A stretch of 64,000 nucleotides of DNA from Lentzea aerocolonigenes (GCF_000974445.1 NZ_BBOJ01000012.1:1-64000); one strand, 5' to 3'; counted from the stretch's first letter, positions 14,436 through 23,478 are shown. Program-made: numbers and translations. The notes: generated by a model from the letters alone, not told the origin.

Positions 14436-16479
14436 ACTCGCGCCGCATCGTGCCGTCGGCCTCGGGCTCCACGCCGAGCAGCCGCAGGTAGCCGAGCAAC
14501 GGCTGGGAGTGGCTGTGCAGGTTGGCGACGGGGTAGGCCTGCATCGCCACGCCGACGTCGGGCAACGCCCACGTCTCGCCGGGCCGGTCGCTCTCCGGCC
14601 CGAGGTAGCAGTCGGGGCCGGACAACGTGCCCGTCCAGGTGTCCGGGTAGGCGGTGGAGTGCGCGTGCAGGGTCATCCGCCGCCACTCGTCCCACGCCAG
14701 GTCCTGGTCGTAGCGGGAGGCCGCCCACACCAGCGTCATGTTGACGGAGAACCACACCTGGCTTGTCGGACCAGTCGGCCACCGGTGCCGCGCGCCGAGC
14801 GGTGACCCGGCCCGGCACCTCTCGTCGATCGTGGCGAGCAACGCACGCGCCTGTTCCGATGTGGCCGCACCGCAGAGGATCGCCCACGGCTGCACCTCCA
14901 GCCACAGGTCGTGGTCACCGATGGGCGCGCCACCGGGAGCGTGCGCGCGCCGGAACCACCGCCCGTTCCACTCGTTCGCGACCCTCTCGCGCAGGTCGGC
15001 AGCACGTTCCCGCGCCTCGGACGCCGTCGCCCGATCACCGAGTCGTTCGGCGAGGCCCGCGTACACCGGGAGCACCCAGGCGGCCATCGCCGAGTTCAGC
15101 ACCGACTCGCCGCGTTCGATCATCAGCTCGCGGTCCACCCCGGACTCGGTGATGGCGAGGTCGTTCCAGTCGGCGTTCAGGATCCGCACGTGCCCGTGCT
15201 CCCCCACGCCCACTTCGTCGACGAAGAACCTGAACTGGCGCCGCAGGTTCTCGCCGAGCGGCACCGGCTGCGCGCCGTGGCACGGGTGGTACGGCACCGG
15301 TCGTTCGAACGCGGCGAGGTCACCGGTCGCGGCGGCGTACTCGGCGGCGAGCCAGAGCGCCCACAGGTTCTGGTCGGACGGGCGGAACAGCTGGGTCCAC
15401 GGCTGCTTGCGCCCGTCGAGCGCGTACGGCAGGTCGCCGTCCGGACTTCCCCACGCGCAGGTGTTGCGCAGCACCGACAGCGCGAGGTCGGGTTCGAGGT
15501 GGACGAGCGGAAGCGCGTGTTGCAGCGGATCCCGCGCCGCGCCGTTGAAACCGTGCCGGAACGAGTAGGCGGACCCCTGGTTGAGGGTGTGGCCGCCGAG
15601 CACGCCGTCGACGCAGGCGCCGCCGGTGAGCATCGCGGCGTGCCAGACGATCTCGGACGAGCCTGTGTGGAGAGGGAGCCGTACCCGCAGTGCCGCAAGG
15701 GTTCCGGCGTAGACCTGCTCCGGCAGGGGCGCGGGTCCGTCGAGCAGGCCGAACCGGAACCACACGGTTGTCCGGCTGCCTGGTGGGAGGTCGACGTCGA
15801 CCGCGACCGTCAGCAGCTCGCCGATGCGCTCCGCCGCCAGTGGTGGGGCCACGGCCTCGTCCGCCGGACGCTCCCCCGACCGCGGCGCCAGCACCGCCTC
15901 AACCGCCGAACGCTCCCCCGACGACAGCCGGACCGCGCCACGAGTCGTTTCCACCCGCTCGCCACCGCATTCCTCCAGCGCCACAACGGGTGCGTCCTCG
16001 ACCGCCACGTCCCGCGCCGGCCCGAACTCCAGGTCCACCAGCCGCGGCCGCACCACCCACTCCTCGCTCAACGACCGCCGCAGCCCCACCTCACCCCGGT
16101 TGACCACGTCGACCTTGATCAGCAGCCACGGCACCTCGCCCGTCGGGCACAGCACCGTGCGCGTGACCTCGGCGTGCCCGTCGGCCACCGCCATCCGGAA
16201 GAACGCCGGCCCGAACACCTTCGTGCGCGCGGCATCCGTGGCCAGCGACCCGAATCTGCAGATGCCCGTGTTCTCGGCGAGCCACCGGCAGTCGACGTGC
16301 TCGTCCCACACGCTCGCGAGCCCGTCACTACCCGCGACGAGCGTGATCCGGCGGTTGCCCACGTGCACCCGGTGCCGGGTCGAGGGCGGGTCGATGATCG
16401 GATCCCACGGCGTGGGGCCTGCCCGGTACTCGAACGCGGGCAGGCCCTCGGCCGTCGTCCACTCCCCGAACGCGCTCAC
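14413..16479 (-). CDS. GH94/GH36-like glycoside hydrolase or phosphorylase
   Basis: 688 residues. The N-terminal beta-sandwich (about 1-270) resembles the glycosyltransferase-36 domain of cellobiose phosphorylases (STRHRVHVGNRRITLVAGSDG, then FGPAFFRMAVADGHAEVTRTVLCP). The alpha/alpha barrel (about 290-660) contains SFRHGFNGAARDPLQHALPLVHLEPDLA and ILNADWNDLA, which parallels the DWND segment carrying the catalytic acid of GH94 enzymes. Such enzymes split beta-glucosides with phosphate. It is shorter than cellobiose phosphorylase (about 800) and has no sugar-transport neighbours, so substrate and even activity are open. It overlaps the end of the TetR gene. Confidence 0.65.
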   Translation of the reverse strand: MSAFGEWTTAEGLPAFEYRAGPTPWDPIIDPPSTRHRVHVGNRRITLVAGSDGLASVWDEHVDCRWLAENTGICRFGSLATDAARTKVFGPAFFRMAVADGHAEVTRTVLCPTGEVPWLLIKVDVVNRGEVGLRRSLSEEWVVRPRLVDLEFGPARDVAVEDAPVVALEECGGERVETTRGAVRLSSGERSAVEAVLAPRSGERPADEAVAPPLAAERIGELLTVAVDVDLPPGSRTTVWFRFGLLDGPAPLPEQVYAGTLAALRVRLPLHTGSSEIVWHAAMLTGGACVDGVLGGHTLNQGSAYSFRHGFNGAARDPLQHALPLVHLEPDLALSVLRNTCAWGSPDGDLPYALDGRKQPWTQLFRPSDQNLWALWLAAEYAAATGDLAAFERPVPYHPCHGAQPVPLGENLRRQFRFFVDEVGVGEHGHVRILNADWNDLAITESGVDRELMIERGESVLNSAMAAWVLPVYAGLAERLGDRATASEARERAADLRERVANEWNGRWFRRAHAPGGAPIGDHDLWLEVQPWAILCGAATSEQARALLATIDERCRAGSPLGARHRWPTGPTSQVWFSVNMTLVWAASRYDQDLAWDEWRRMTLHAHSTAYPDTWTGTLSGPDCYLGPESDRPGETWALPDVGVAMQAYPVANLHSHSQPLLGYLRLLGVEPEADGTMRREFSRADTA

Positions 16480-16522
16480 ACCTCTCAGCGTTGCGGCGCG
16501 ATCTTCCGGGAGCTAGGTCCGT

Positions 16523-18829
16523 TCAGCGCCAGAACGACCGGCGTCGGTCCTTCGCGGCGAACTCCCGCAGCACCTGCACGGCCCGTGCCCACAGCTCGTC
16601 GACGTTCCCGCCTGCGGTCAGCTCCGCGACCAGGCGGCGCAACGGTTCGTACGCCGCGCCCTGCCTGCCGGCGACGAGGGTGCCGAGCCTGCTGACCAGG
16701 TCCGCGAGCAGCTCCTCGCGTTCCCAAGCGGGGCGGCCCGCGTCCTGCTCCAGGCGCTGCACCTCCAGCGCGGCGATCTCGCGCAGTTCGGCCGAGTCGT
16801 CCGTCACGGCTCCACCCCCGGCCATCGGCTTCGGGGCCGCGGAACGCAAGCGGCCACGAGTGCGGCCCGCGGCGGCCTGCGGCGCGGGTGGCGGAGCGAA
16901 CGCGGCGGGCGCGGGCGGGAGCGCGAGCCCGTCAGGCGCGGCTCCGAACCTGCCGGGAGCGAACCCGACCATCGGCGCGGCCATCGGGGGAGCCGGGAGC
17001 TCCCAGCCCGATGGGTGTTCGACCGGCTGCACCACCCGGTGCACCGTGCCGTCGGACACCACCTGCTCGTCCACGGCGACGAACGCCGTGAAGCGGCACA
17101 ACACCCCGAACCGCAACGAGGTCCGCACGATCTCCGCTTCCAGGGTCCTGTCGCCGGTCGCGTACCGGTCCTCGAGATCACGCAGTGCGGCACGAGCCCA
17201 CTGGGCGCGGACCGCAGGCTCACTCAGCTGGCGCACGGAGACGACCTCCTGCCAGTCCGCGCCGTCGCGCGTCCGGCCGCGCACGGTCATCGACTCCGGG
17301 GCGGCACCGCTGTAGCGGCCGAAGACCACTAGCGGCACACCCGGATAGATGGCCGACACCGGCAACGAGGACGCGGGCGTCACGACCACGTCGGTGATCA
17401 CCGGCGCGCCGATCCGGCGCTGGATGTGCGTCATCGCCTCGTCCAGGCGGTCCTCGCTCTCGACGAGCTCGCACCGGCCCGCGCCCCTGGCCGCGAGCCT
17501 GCCCAGGAAGCCCGCGTTGACGGCCCTGTCGATGCCGACGGCGTGCACCCGCGTCCGGTTGATCACCGGGGCGATGTCGCGCAGGATCTGATCCTCGTTG
17601 CCGACCTGACCGTCGGTGACCAGCACCAGGACCGGGTCGCGGCCCTCGGCGGCGTCGGCCAGCAGGCTCAGCCCCTGCCGCAGCGGCTCGAACAGCTCGG
17701 TCCCGCCGCGGGCCTGGACCCCCGCGAGGTGCTCGACGGCGCGGAACCGGTGGCGGTCGGTCGCCGTGACGAGGCCCGTCCCGAGCTCGACCGGGCGCTC
17801 CACGCGGTCGTCGAACGTGAGCACGGCGAACGTGTCGTCCGCGGTCAGCGTGTCGACGATGCGGGCCGCCGCGCGCCTGGCCGCGACCATCTTCCAGCCG
17901 GACATGCTGCCGGAACGGTCGAGCAGCAGCACGACGTCACGCGGGCGGACCGCGCCCGCCGGCTCCGGTGGCAGCACGGTCAGCTGGTAGGTGCCTTCAT
18001 CACCGTCCGGGTCCGGCACGCACACGGCGGCGGTGCTGTTGCCCGCGTACGCCAGGCGAAGCACGAAGTCGCGGTCGACCCGCTCCCCCGGCTCGACCGT
18101 CACGGTGGTGCCTTCCCGCACGACCGTGTGCAGGCTCGACCGCACCTCGCCGAGCTCGAGACCGGCCGGGTCGACGTCCACGCCGATGCTCAGCCGCACG
18201 GGGTTCGGGAAACCGGGCAGCAGCACCGGCGGCGTGATCCGCGAGGCGTCCGGCACCAAGTCCGTGTCGTCGGCGTACCCGTCGCCGACGGACGGTCCCG
18301 GCAGCGGCGTGCCCGGCACGTACCGGGGCGCCACCACGAGCGGGAAGCGGAACGTGGCCGCGCCGTCCTCGAACACCAGCGGCCCGACCATGCTCAGCTC
18401 GACGGTCACCCGTTCACCGGCCGGGATGTTGCCCACCCGCATGGTGAAGACGTCGGGCCGTTCCTCTTCGACTATGGACGCTCTTCGGCCAGACGCGATC
18501 GCGTCGTCGTAGGCCTGGCGTGCGGCGGCACGTTCCCGCAGTTCGGCTTCCACCACACGGTCGCCTGCGGTCATCTTCATGCCGGTGACGGCGGCGCGGT
18601 CCGGCAACGGGAAGACGTAGGTGGCTTCGAGCGCGGTGTCGTGGGTGTTCACGAACCCGGTCGTGAGCACGACCCGGCCGATCAGCCCGGTGATCGTCGC
18701 CCGCACGTCGAGGCGCTCCAGCGGCAGGTTGCCGCGGTCGGTGCGCAGCGCGCCGACACCCGCGTCCTCGATCGTCCGGCCGACGCGGTCGTGCTCGACG
18801 GACGTCATCGGGGCGACGGTGAAGGTCAT
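16523..18829 (-). CDS. VIT and von Willebrand A domain protein
   Basis: 768 residues from ATG 18829, with AGGGA ahead. The vault-protein inter-alpha-trypsin (VIT) domain spans about residues 20-150 (LDVRATITGLIGRVVLTTGFVNTHDTALEATYVFPLPDRAAVTGMKM). The VWA domain spans about 300-470 with a complete MIDAS: DRSGSMSG, Thr in GGTELFEPL, and Asp in VTDGQVGN. A Pro/Ala-rich linker (about 620-680) leads to an alpha-helical C-terminus. No signal peptide is seen, so it is probably cytoplasmic. It overlaps the MerR gene by 4 bp (ATGA), so the two form one operon. Role unknown; metal-dependent protein binding is the family theme. Confidence 0.85.
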   Translation of the reverse strand: MTFTVAPMTSVEHDRVGRTIEDAGVGALRTDRGNLPLERLDVRATITGLIGRVVLTTGFVNTHDTALEATYVFPLPDRAAVTGMKMTAGDRVVEAELRERAAARQAYDDAIASGRRASIVEEERPDVFTMRVGNIPAGERVTVELSMVGPLVFEDGAATFRFPLVVAPRYVPGTPLPGPSVGDGYADDTDLVPDASRITPPVLLPGFPNPVRLSIGVDVDPAGLELGEVRSSLHTVVREGTTVTVEPGERVDRDFVLRLAYAGNSTAAVCVPDPDGDEGTYQLTVLPPEPAGAVRPRDVVLLLDRSGSMSGWKMVAARRAAARIVDTLTADDTFAVLTFDDRVERPVELGTGLVTATDRHRFRAVEHLAGVQARGGTELFEPLRQGLSLLADAAEGRDPVLVLVTDGQVGNEDQILRDIAPVINRTRVHAVGIDRAVNAGFLGRLAARGAGRCELVESEDRLDEAMTHIQRRIGAPVITDVVVTPASSLPVSAIYPGVPLVVFGRYSGAAPESMTVRGRTRDGADWQEVVSVRQLSEPAVRAQWARAALRDLEDRYATGDRTLEAEIVRTSLRFGVLCRFTAFVAVDEQVVSDGTVHRVVQPVEHPSGWELPAPPMAAPMVGFAPGRFGAAPDGLALPPAPAAFAPPPAPQAAAGRTRGRLRSAAPKPMAGGGAVTDDSAELREIAALEVQRLEQDAGRPAWEREELLADLVSRLGTLVAGRQGAAYEPLRRLVAELTAGGNVDELWARAVQVLREFAAKDRRRSFWR

Positions 18830-19395
18830 GGCAATTCCCTTTCGTTCGTGAGCAGACCACGGGCGGCGAGCAGGTCGAGCAGTGGCCGGGCGGCGGCCGC
18901 GATGTCCGCGGTGTCGGCGGCGGTGAGGGCACCCGGCACCAGGAGGACGGCACCCCCGCCGAGCGCCACTCCGTTGAGCGGTACGGCTTTCGCGGGTGGC
19001 GGCGCCGCTGCCGGTGCGGCGGCGGGTTCGGCCCAGAACCGGGGACGAACGGCCTCCTGAGGTGGCGGATCTCCGGACTCCAGCAGCCCGTCCGGAACGC
19101 GGGCGATCGCGGCCAGCGTCTGGTCGGTCGCCCCCGCGAGCTGCTCCTGGATCTCGGCCAGCGCCCTCCCTTCCGACTGAAGTCTCTTCACGGCCACGAG
19201 CTGGAGCAGGTGGCGCTTCTCGTACAGCGCTGTGCGGCCGCGCATCGCCGACGGCCGGTCGACCAGCCCCGTCGTCGCGTACCAGCGGACGGCCCGCCGG
19301 TCGGGCACGTCCCGGACGCGGCCGTTGGGCGCGCCCGAGTACTCCGCCGTCAGCGCGGCGGAGACACGGTCCAGCAACTCGTCGAGCGTCCACAC
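18826..19395 (-). CDS. MerR-family regulator with Pro/Ala linker
   Basis: 189 residues from GTG 19395. The open frame begins at a TTG (19431), but that codon lies in the -35 box. The winged helix is visible as NGRVRDVPDRRAVRWYATTGLVDRPSAMRGRTALYEKRHLLQLVAVKRLQSEGRALAEIQEQLAG (about residues 20-90), with the MerR pattern of RxxRWYxxxGL. A Pro/Ala-rich stretch and a short helical tail (DLLAARGLLTNERELP) follow in place of a metal-binding domain. Translationally coupled to the VIT/VWA gene. Its own promoter has a long spacer centred on an inverted repeat, so autoregulation is likely. Confidence 0.85.
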   Translation of the reverse strand: MWTLDELLDRVSAALTAEYSGAPNGRVRDVPDRRAVRWYATTGLVDRPSAMRGRTALYEKRHLLQLVAVKRLQSEGRALAEIQEQLAGATDQTLAAIARVPDGLLESGDPPPQEAVRPRFWAEPAAAPAAAPPPAKAVPLNGVALGGGAVLLVPGALTAADTADIAAAARPLLDLLAARGLLTNERELP

Positions 19396-19401
19396 ACATC
19401 G

Positions 19402-19432
19402 ATAGTGACACTGCAATCGTGACAGTGTCAAC
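19402..19432 (-). promoter_or_regulatory. MerR-type promoter with 19-bp spacer and operator; leaderless start
   Basis: Read on the minus strand: -35 TTGACA (19432-19427), 19-bp spacer, -10-like CACTAT (19407-19402). The spacer is framed by TGACACTG/CAGTGTCA arms (19406-19413 and 19423-19430). MerR regulators act on promoters with 19-20 bp spacers. The expected start of transcription, about 7 nt past the -10, coincides with GTG 19395, implying a leaderless mRNA. Confidence 0.65.
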
Positions 19433-19482
19433 GTCCAAAACCCGCTCCGGAGCGTGTCCAGTCACCCGGTAGGGTGCCGCGG

Positions 19483-20451
19483 GTGACCACGAACGAGGTC
19501 TCCCCCATCACCGACCACCAAGCGGCCCTGATCAGGATCAAGACCAAGAAAGCGCAGATCCTGTACGCGTTGGATCACCTCCCGCGCGGGTGCACGGTCG
19601 AGGAAGTCCGCCGCTGGCTGAGCAAGCACGGCCAGCAGGTGCCGGGCCGCCCGTACGCCACAGCGGTCGTGAACGAGTGGCGAGCGCGCAACGGCGTGAC
19701 CGACACGGGTGGCCAGGTCGTGCTGACGCCGGAACTGATCGCGCAGCTGGACGAGGCCGGCGACACCCCTGCTCCCGAGCCGTCGAAACCCGCTGGTGCC
19801 AAAGGTTTCTACGCCGTCGCGTTGATGAGCATCGGTGTCAGCGTGGACACGTCGTGGCGGTTCTTCGAGCAGCGCCTCGGCATCACCGACGTCGTGGAGC
19901 GGGTCGTCCTGTTCTCCGTCATGGAGTCGGCGCTGATCGCGTGCGGCTGGGCGATGCGCGCGGGCGTGCGCCGCGACGGCCGCCCCGGTCCCGCCCGCCT
20001 GGTGGCGTGGGGACTGACGGCGTTCGCCGCTTTCGCCGCCCTCAGCCTGTCCGGACCGGTGGCGGGCGCCGCTCGCGTACTGCTCGGACCGGTGCTGGGC
20101 CTGGTGATGCTGCACCTCGCGCTGGGCATCGAGATCCGCGCGTCCCGGCAGCGCACCACCGCCTGGGCACGCATCGGCCGTGAGCTCAGGGAACGCCTGC
20201 TGTCGTTGCTCGGACTGGGCGACGACCACCGCGACGCGCTCGCGCGCACCCGTGACCGGGCGGCGTTGCGAGCGGCGAAGCTGGCCCTGGCCGGCCGGTG
20301 GACGCCGTTCCGCACTTCCCGTCTGCGCAAGGCTTTGCACGCCTCGCACGTCGCGCACGACCCGGTGCAGCGCGACCGGATGCTGCGCGAGCTCGGGGTG
20401 CTCCAGCACGCGAAGAAGCTCGCCGAGACCACCCAGCCGTCCCCGTGGTGA
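19483..20451 (+). CDS. Membrane protein with N-terminal DNA-binding-like segment, resembling actinomycete mobile-element proteins
   Basis: 322 residues from GTG 19483, with AGGG about 9 nt upstream; GTG 19474 is an alternative. Residues 20-75 look like a small helical winged-helix-like domain (TVEEVRRWLSKHGQQVPGRPYATAVVNEWRARNG). Four membrane helices lie at about 105-215 (YAVALMSIGVSVDTSWRFF, VVLFSVMESALIACGWAMRAGV, VAWGLTAFAAFAALSLSGPVAG, LLGPVLGLVMLHLALGIEI). A basic helical tail follows. The membrane part recalls Spd/DUF2637-type proteins of integrative conjugative elements, but no other such genes are nearby. Overlaps the next acetyltransferase gene by 4 bp. Function unknown. Confidence 0.55.
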   Translation: MTTNEVSPITDHQAALIRIKTKKAQILYALDHLPRGCTVEEVRRWLSKHGQQVPGRPYATAVVNEWRARNGVTDTGGQVVLTPELIAQLDEAGDTPAPEPSKPAGAKGFYAVALMSIGVSVDTSWRFFEQRLGITDVVERVVLFSVMESALIACGWAMRAGVRRDGRPGPARLVAWGLTAFAAFAALSLSGPVAGAARVLLGPVLGLVMLHLALGIEIRASRQRTTAWARIGRELRERLLSLLGLGDDHRDALARTRDRAALRAAKLALAGRWTPFRTSRLRKALHASHVAHDPVQRDRMLRELGVLQHAKKLAETTQPSPW

Positions 20452-20972
20452 CGTTCGTGGCGGACACCGGGCTCGCCGCCGAGATCGCCGGACTGGTGAA
20501 CGAGGTGTACGCCGAGGCGGAGGCCGGGATCTGGAACGACGGTGCCGCGCGGACCACCGAGAACGAGGTGGCGGACCTGATCCGCGCCGGGCAGGTCGCG
20601 GTGAAGCGGTCAGGTGACCGCGTCGTCGGTGCCGTGCGCATCCAGCAGCTCGACGACGACCTCGGTGAGTTCGGGATGCTGGTCGCCGCACCGGAGGAAC
20701 GCGGCACCGGCCTCGGCAGGGAGCTCGTGTCGTTCGCCGAGCACTGGGGCCGCGAGCGCGGCCTGTCCCGCATGCAGCTCGAACTGCTGGTCCCGCGCAC
20801 GTGGCTCCACCCGGTCAAGGAGTTCCTCCGCGGTTGGTACACCCGCATCGGCTACCGCGTCGTGCGCACGGGCGACCTGGCCGACGACTACCCGGCGCTG
20901 GTGCCCCATCTCGCCTGTCCGTGCGACTTCCTCGTCTTTCACAAGGACCTCGCCGCGGCACGGCAGAGCTGA
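20448..20972 (+). CDS. GNAT-family N-acetyltransferase
   Basis: 174 residues from GTG 20448, overlapping the previous stop as GTGA. The acetyl-CoA site is clear at about residues 80-105: FGMLVAAPEERGTGLGRELVSFAEHWGRERGL (R-G-x-G-L-G). A Tyr/Gly block near the end (WYTRIGYRVVRTGDL) is typical of small-molecule GNATs. Tight coupling with the membrane protein upstream suggests a joint function, but there is no clue to the substrate. The last 34 bp overlap the convergent glycosyltransferase gene. Confidence 0.8.
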   Translation: MTFVADTGLAAEIAGLVNEVYAEAEAGIWNDGAARTTENEVADLIRAGQVAVKRSGDRVVGAVRIQQLDDDLGEFGMLVAAPEERGTGLGRELVSFAEHWGRERGLSRMQLELLVPRTWLHPVKEFLRGWYTRIGYRVVRTGDLADDYPALVPHLACPCDFLVFHKDLAAARQS

Positions 20973-22093
20973 ACGGGGTCGCGCACGTCCGACGCGCTCG
21001 CCGCCGCCTTCGCCGCCGCAGCGCGGAAACCGGGATCGCCGAGCACGCGCACCACGGCGTCGCGCAGTCCGTCCACTGTGGATGGACGCACGATCACCCC
21101 GCTCCCCTGCCTGGCCACGCGGTTGGCCATCTCCCACTGGTCGCCGCCGCCCGGCACCACCACGACGGGAACCGCGGCCCGCAGCGCCTTGACCAGCATG
21201 CCGTGCCCGCCACCGCAGACCAGCACGGACGACTCGCGCAGCAGTTCGTCCTGCCTGCCGGGGCCTGACCGCGCCCACGGCGGCAGGTCGTCCGGCGCGG
21301 GCGCGAACGTCGACACGACCGCCCGCACGCGAGAGTCCCGCACCGCGTCCAGCGTCATCTCGGCCATGCCGGCGGCACCGGTCCACGCGGTCGACGGCGC
21401 GATCATCACCAGCGGGGCGTCACCAGGCGGCGGGCTCATCTGCTGCCGGCTCGCCTCCCACAGCAGCGGCCCGACGACGTGCGCGTTGCCCGGCCAGTCC
21501 GGACGCGGCACCTCCAGCGCGGGCAGGGTCGCGATCAGCCGCACTGCGGGCCCCGGCTCCCGCGCGCTCAGCCCGATCCGCTGCCGCACGACCGCGCGTT
21601 GCCGCTCGCCCTGGCGGAGCGACCTGGCCGTCATGGCCCGCAGCACGGCGTCCCGCAGCCTGCCCCGCACGCCCGTTCCGGGAGCCAGCCCGCTGCCCAT
21701 GGGCGGCAACGCTCGGGACGGTTCGTAGAGCGGATGCGGCGACAACTGAGCCCACGGCACCCCGATCAGTTCGGCGGCCATGCTCGCGCCCAGTGCGAGA
21801 ACGTCGCACACCACGAGGTCGGGAGCGAGCTCGGTCAGCGCAGGCACGAGCGCCGACGCCAGTGTCTCGGCCTGCTCGTGCAACGCGCGTCCGAGATCCG
21901 CTTCACCGCGCAGGTCGCGCAACGACAGCCCCGGCACGCGGGAGGCGGTGATGCCCTCGTCCCTGGCCGCGTCGATCCACCGGCCGCCCGTGAGCAGGAC
22001 CGGGTCGTCACCCGCCTGCGCGAACCTCAGGCACAACGCGATCGCCGGAACGACATGGCCCGGATCTCCTCCGGAGACGACAGCTACGCGCAC
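20939..22093 (-). CDS. GT-B glycosyltransferase, UGT/macrolide type
   Basis: 384 residues. It starts MRVAVVSGGDPGHVVPAIALCLRF, the Rossmann opening of GT1/GT28 enzymes. The C-terminal donor site is visible as LVCGGGHGMLVKALRAAVPVVVVPGGGDQWEMANRVARQGSGVIV (about residues 290-335), matching the GGxGTxxEAL...P...DQxxNAxRV pattern, though the usual Thr is Met here. Such enzymes glycosylate natural products, lipids or drugs using nucleotide sugars. No PKS, NRPS or deoxysugar genes are in the window, so a secondary-metabolite role has no support. Single gene, followed by an overlap with the convergent GNAT gene. Confidence 0.8.
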   Translation of the reverse strand: MRVAVVSGGDPGHVVPAIALCLRFAQAGDDPVLLTGGRWIDAARDEGITASRVPGLSLRDLRGEADLGRALHEQAETLASALVPALTELAPDLVVCDVLALGASMAAELIGVPWAQLSPHPLYEPSRALPPMGSGLAPGTGVRGRLRDAVLRAMTARSLRQGERQRAVVRQRIGLSAREPGPAVRLIATLPALEVPRPDWPGNAHVVGPLLWEASRQQMSPPPGDAPLVMIAPSTAWTGAAGMAEMTLDAVRDSRVRAVVSTFAPAPDDLPPWARSGPGRQDELLRESSVLVCGGGHGMLVKALRAAVPVVVVPGGGDQWEMANRVARQGSGVIVRPSTVDGLRDAVVRVLGDPGFRAAAAKAAASASDVRDPVQLCRAAARSL

Positions 22094-22234
22094 AGCCGAT
22101 CAGCATGCCGAGGGTCACGCACCGTGTCGATGCCTACTTTCGGCCCTAGTGGATGGGCCTTGTGCCACGCGCGGGCTAGGTCTTTTGCGTGCTGTCCTCG
22201 TCTGTGCCAGATCACGAACCCCGAGGAGGCAGCC

Positions 22235-22600
22235 ATGTCCGGACTGCTCGTGAAGCACTTCGACTCCCCTGAGGAGACCCGTCCCTTCGAACAGGGCATG
22301 GGACAGCTGGACCTGGTCAACACCGACTCGGGCGCGGTCGGGCGTGCCGTGTTCCAGCCCGGCTGGCACTGGGCGGACCACGTCAAGCCGCTCGCGCAGA
22401 CCGACAGCTGCGAGGTCGCGCACAAGGGGTACGTCGTCTCGGGCCGGATGAAGATCGTCATGAACGACGGCGAGGAAGGCGAGATCGGACCCGGCGACTT
22501 CATGATGGCGGAGCCGGGACACGACGCGTGGGTCGTCGGCGACGAACCGTGCGTGATCGTCGACTGGCAGGGCATGGACGACTACGCCAAGAAGCACTAG
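22235..22600 (+). CDS. Cupin-domain protein
   Basis: 121 residues from ATG 22235 behind a strong GAGGAGG site. A single beta-barrel is inferred: the first motif is around HWADHVKPLAQTDSCEVAHKGYVVSGRMKI, the second GEIGPGDFMMAEPGHDAWVVGDEPCVIVDW. His residues that could bind a metal are present in both. The family covers many enzymes and small-molecule binding proteins. It stands alone between a glycosyltransferase (divergent) and a LysR gene (convergent, sharing CTAG). The 141 bp upstream shows no other gene. Confidence 0.85.
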   Translation: MSGLLVKHFDSPEETRPFEQGMGQLDLVNTDSGAVGRAVFQPGWHWADHVKPLAQTDSCEVAHKGYVVSGRMKIVMNDGEEGEIGPGDFMMAEPGHDAWVVGDEPCVIVDWQGMDDYAKKH

Positions 22601-23478
22601 CGCGACACCTCGTCCAGAACGGCCAGCGCCCTCCCGAGCACCGGCGAGTCGTCGTCCGCGCGCACGGCCGCCACGAGCTCGATGTCGTGCTTGCCCGCCA
22701 GCGGCCGGTAGGTCGTTCCGGGCACGCCGAGTTCCGCCACGGGCTCCGGCACGACGGCCACCCCGAGGCCTGAGGCCACGAAGGTGACCAGGGTCGAGGT
22801 TTCCGAGACCTCGTGCCGGATCCTGGCGGTGAACCCCGCCTCCCGGCACAACGCCGTGACGATGCCGTGCATGACCGAACGGCCCCGTGAGGCGTGCACG
22901 ATCAGGTCGACGTCCTCCAGGTCCTCGATCTTCAACCGCTTGCGGCGGGTGAGCAGGTGGTCCTCCGGCAGCGCCACGATGAGGCGGTCGCGGCGCACCG
23001 TGCTCATCCGCACCGCGGGGTGCTCGACCGGCGGTCGCAGCAGCGCGAGGTCGATGTGGCGGGCGAGCAGGGCGTCGAGCTGGTCCGGCGCGAGCATCTC
23101 GCCTCGGAACGCGAAGTCGACGCCCGGCAGCTCGTCCCGCAACGCTCGGGCGAGCGCGGGCAGCAGGCTGTAGGTGGCGGACCCGACGCAGCCGACGACC
23201 AGGCGCCCCTGCAGGCCCGCGGCGACCCGTCGCGCCTCCTCGGCGGCGTCGTCCACGGCGGCCAGCACCGTGCGGGCGCGTTCCAGGTAGACCGCGCCGG
23301 CGCGGGTGAGCTCGACCTTGCGGGTCGTGCGGTGCAGCAACGTCACGCCCAGCTCGGCCTCCAGCTGCTGGATCTGCTGCGACAACGGCGGCTGCGCCAT
23401 GTGCAGGCGTTCGGCGGCGCGGCCGAAGTGCCGTTCCTCGGCGACCGCGACGAAGTAACGCAGGTGACGAAGTTCCAC
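22597..23478 (-). CDS. LysR-family regulator
   Basis: 293 residues from GTG 23478 (VELRHLRYFVAVAEERHFGRAAERLHMAQPPLSQQIQQLEAELGVTLLHRTTRKVELT), the canonical LysR helix-turn-helix. Upstream in-frame codons lie in the promoter. The substrate-binding domain follows (residues about 90-293). The N-terminus is of the CatR/BenM/PcaQ type, which often governs aromatic or beta-ketoadipate catabolism. Divergent from the thiolase/CoA-transferase operon with 78 bp between, so it most likely controls that operon. Confidence 0.92.
   Translation of the reverse strand: MELRHLRYFVAVAEERHFGRAAERLHMAQPPLSQQIQQLEAELGVTLLHRTTRKVELTRAGAVYLERARTVLAAVDDAAEEARRVAAGLQGRLVVGCVGSATYSLLPALARALRDELPGVDFAFRGEMLAPDQLDALLARHIDLALLRPPVEHPAVRMSTVRRDRLIVALPEDHLLTRRKRLKIEDLEDVDLIVHASRGRSVMHGIVTALCREAGFTARIRHEVSETSTLVTFVASGLGVAVVPEPVAELGVPGTTYRPLAGKHDIELVAAVRADDDSPVLGRALAVLDEVSR

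Noticed and set aside
19396..19431. MerR start at TTG 19431
   Set aside because: That codon is part of the -35 hexamer and the frame would cover the operator.
20939..22093. Part of a glycosylated natural-product cluster
   Set aside because: No PKS, NRPS, terpene or deoxysugar genes nearby; the AfsR-type regulator is 25 kb away.
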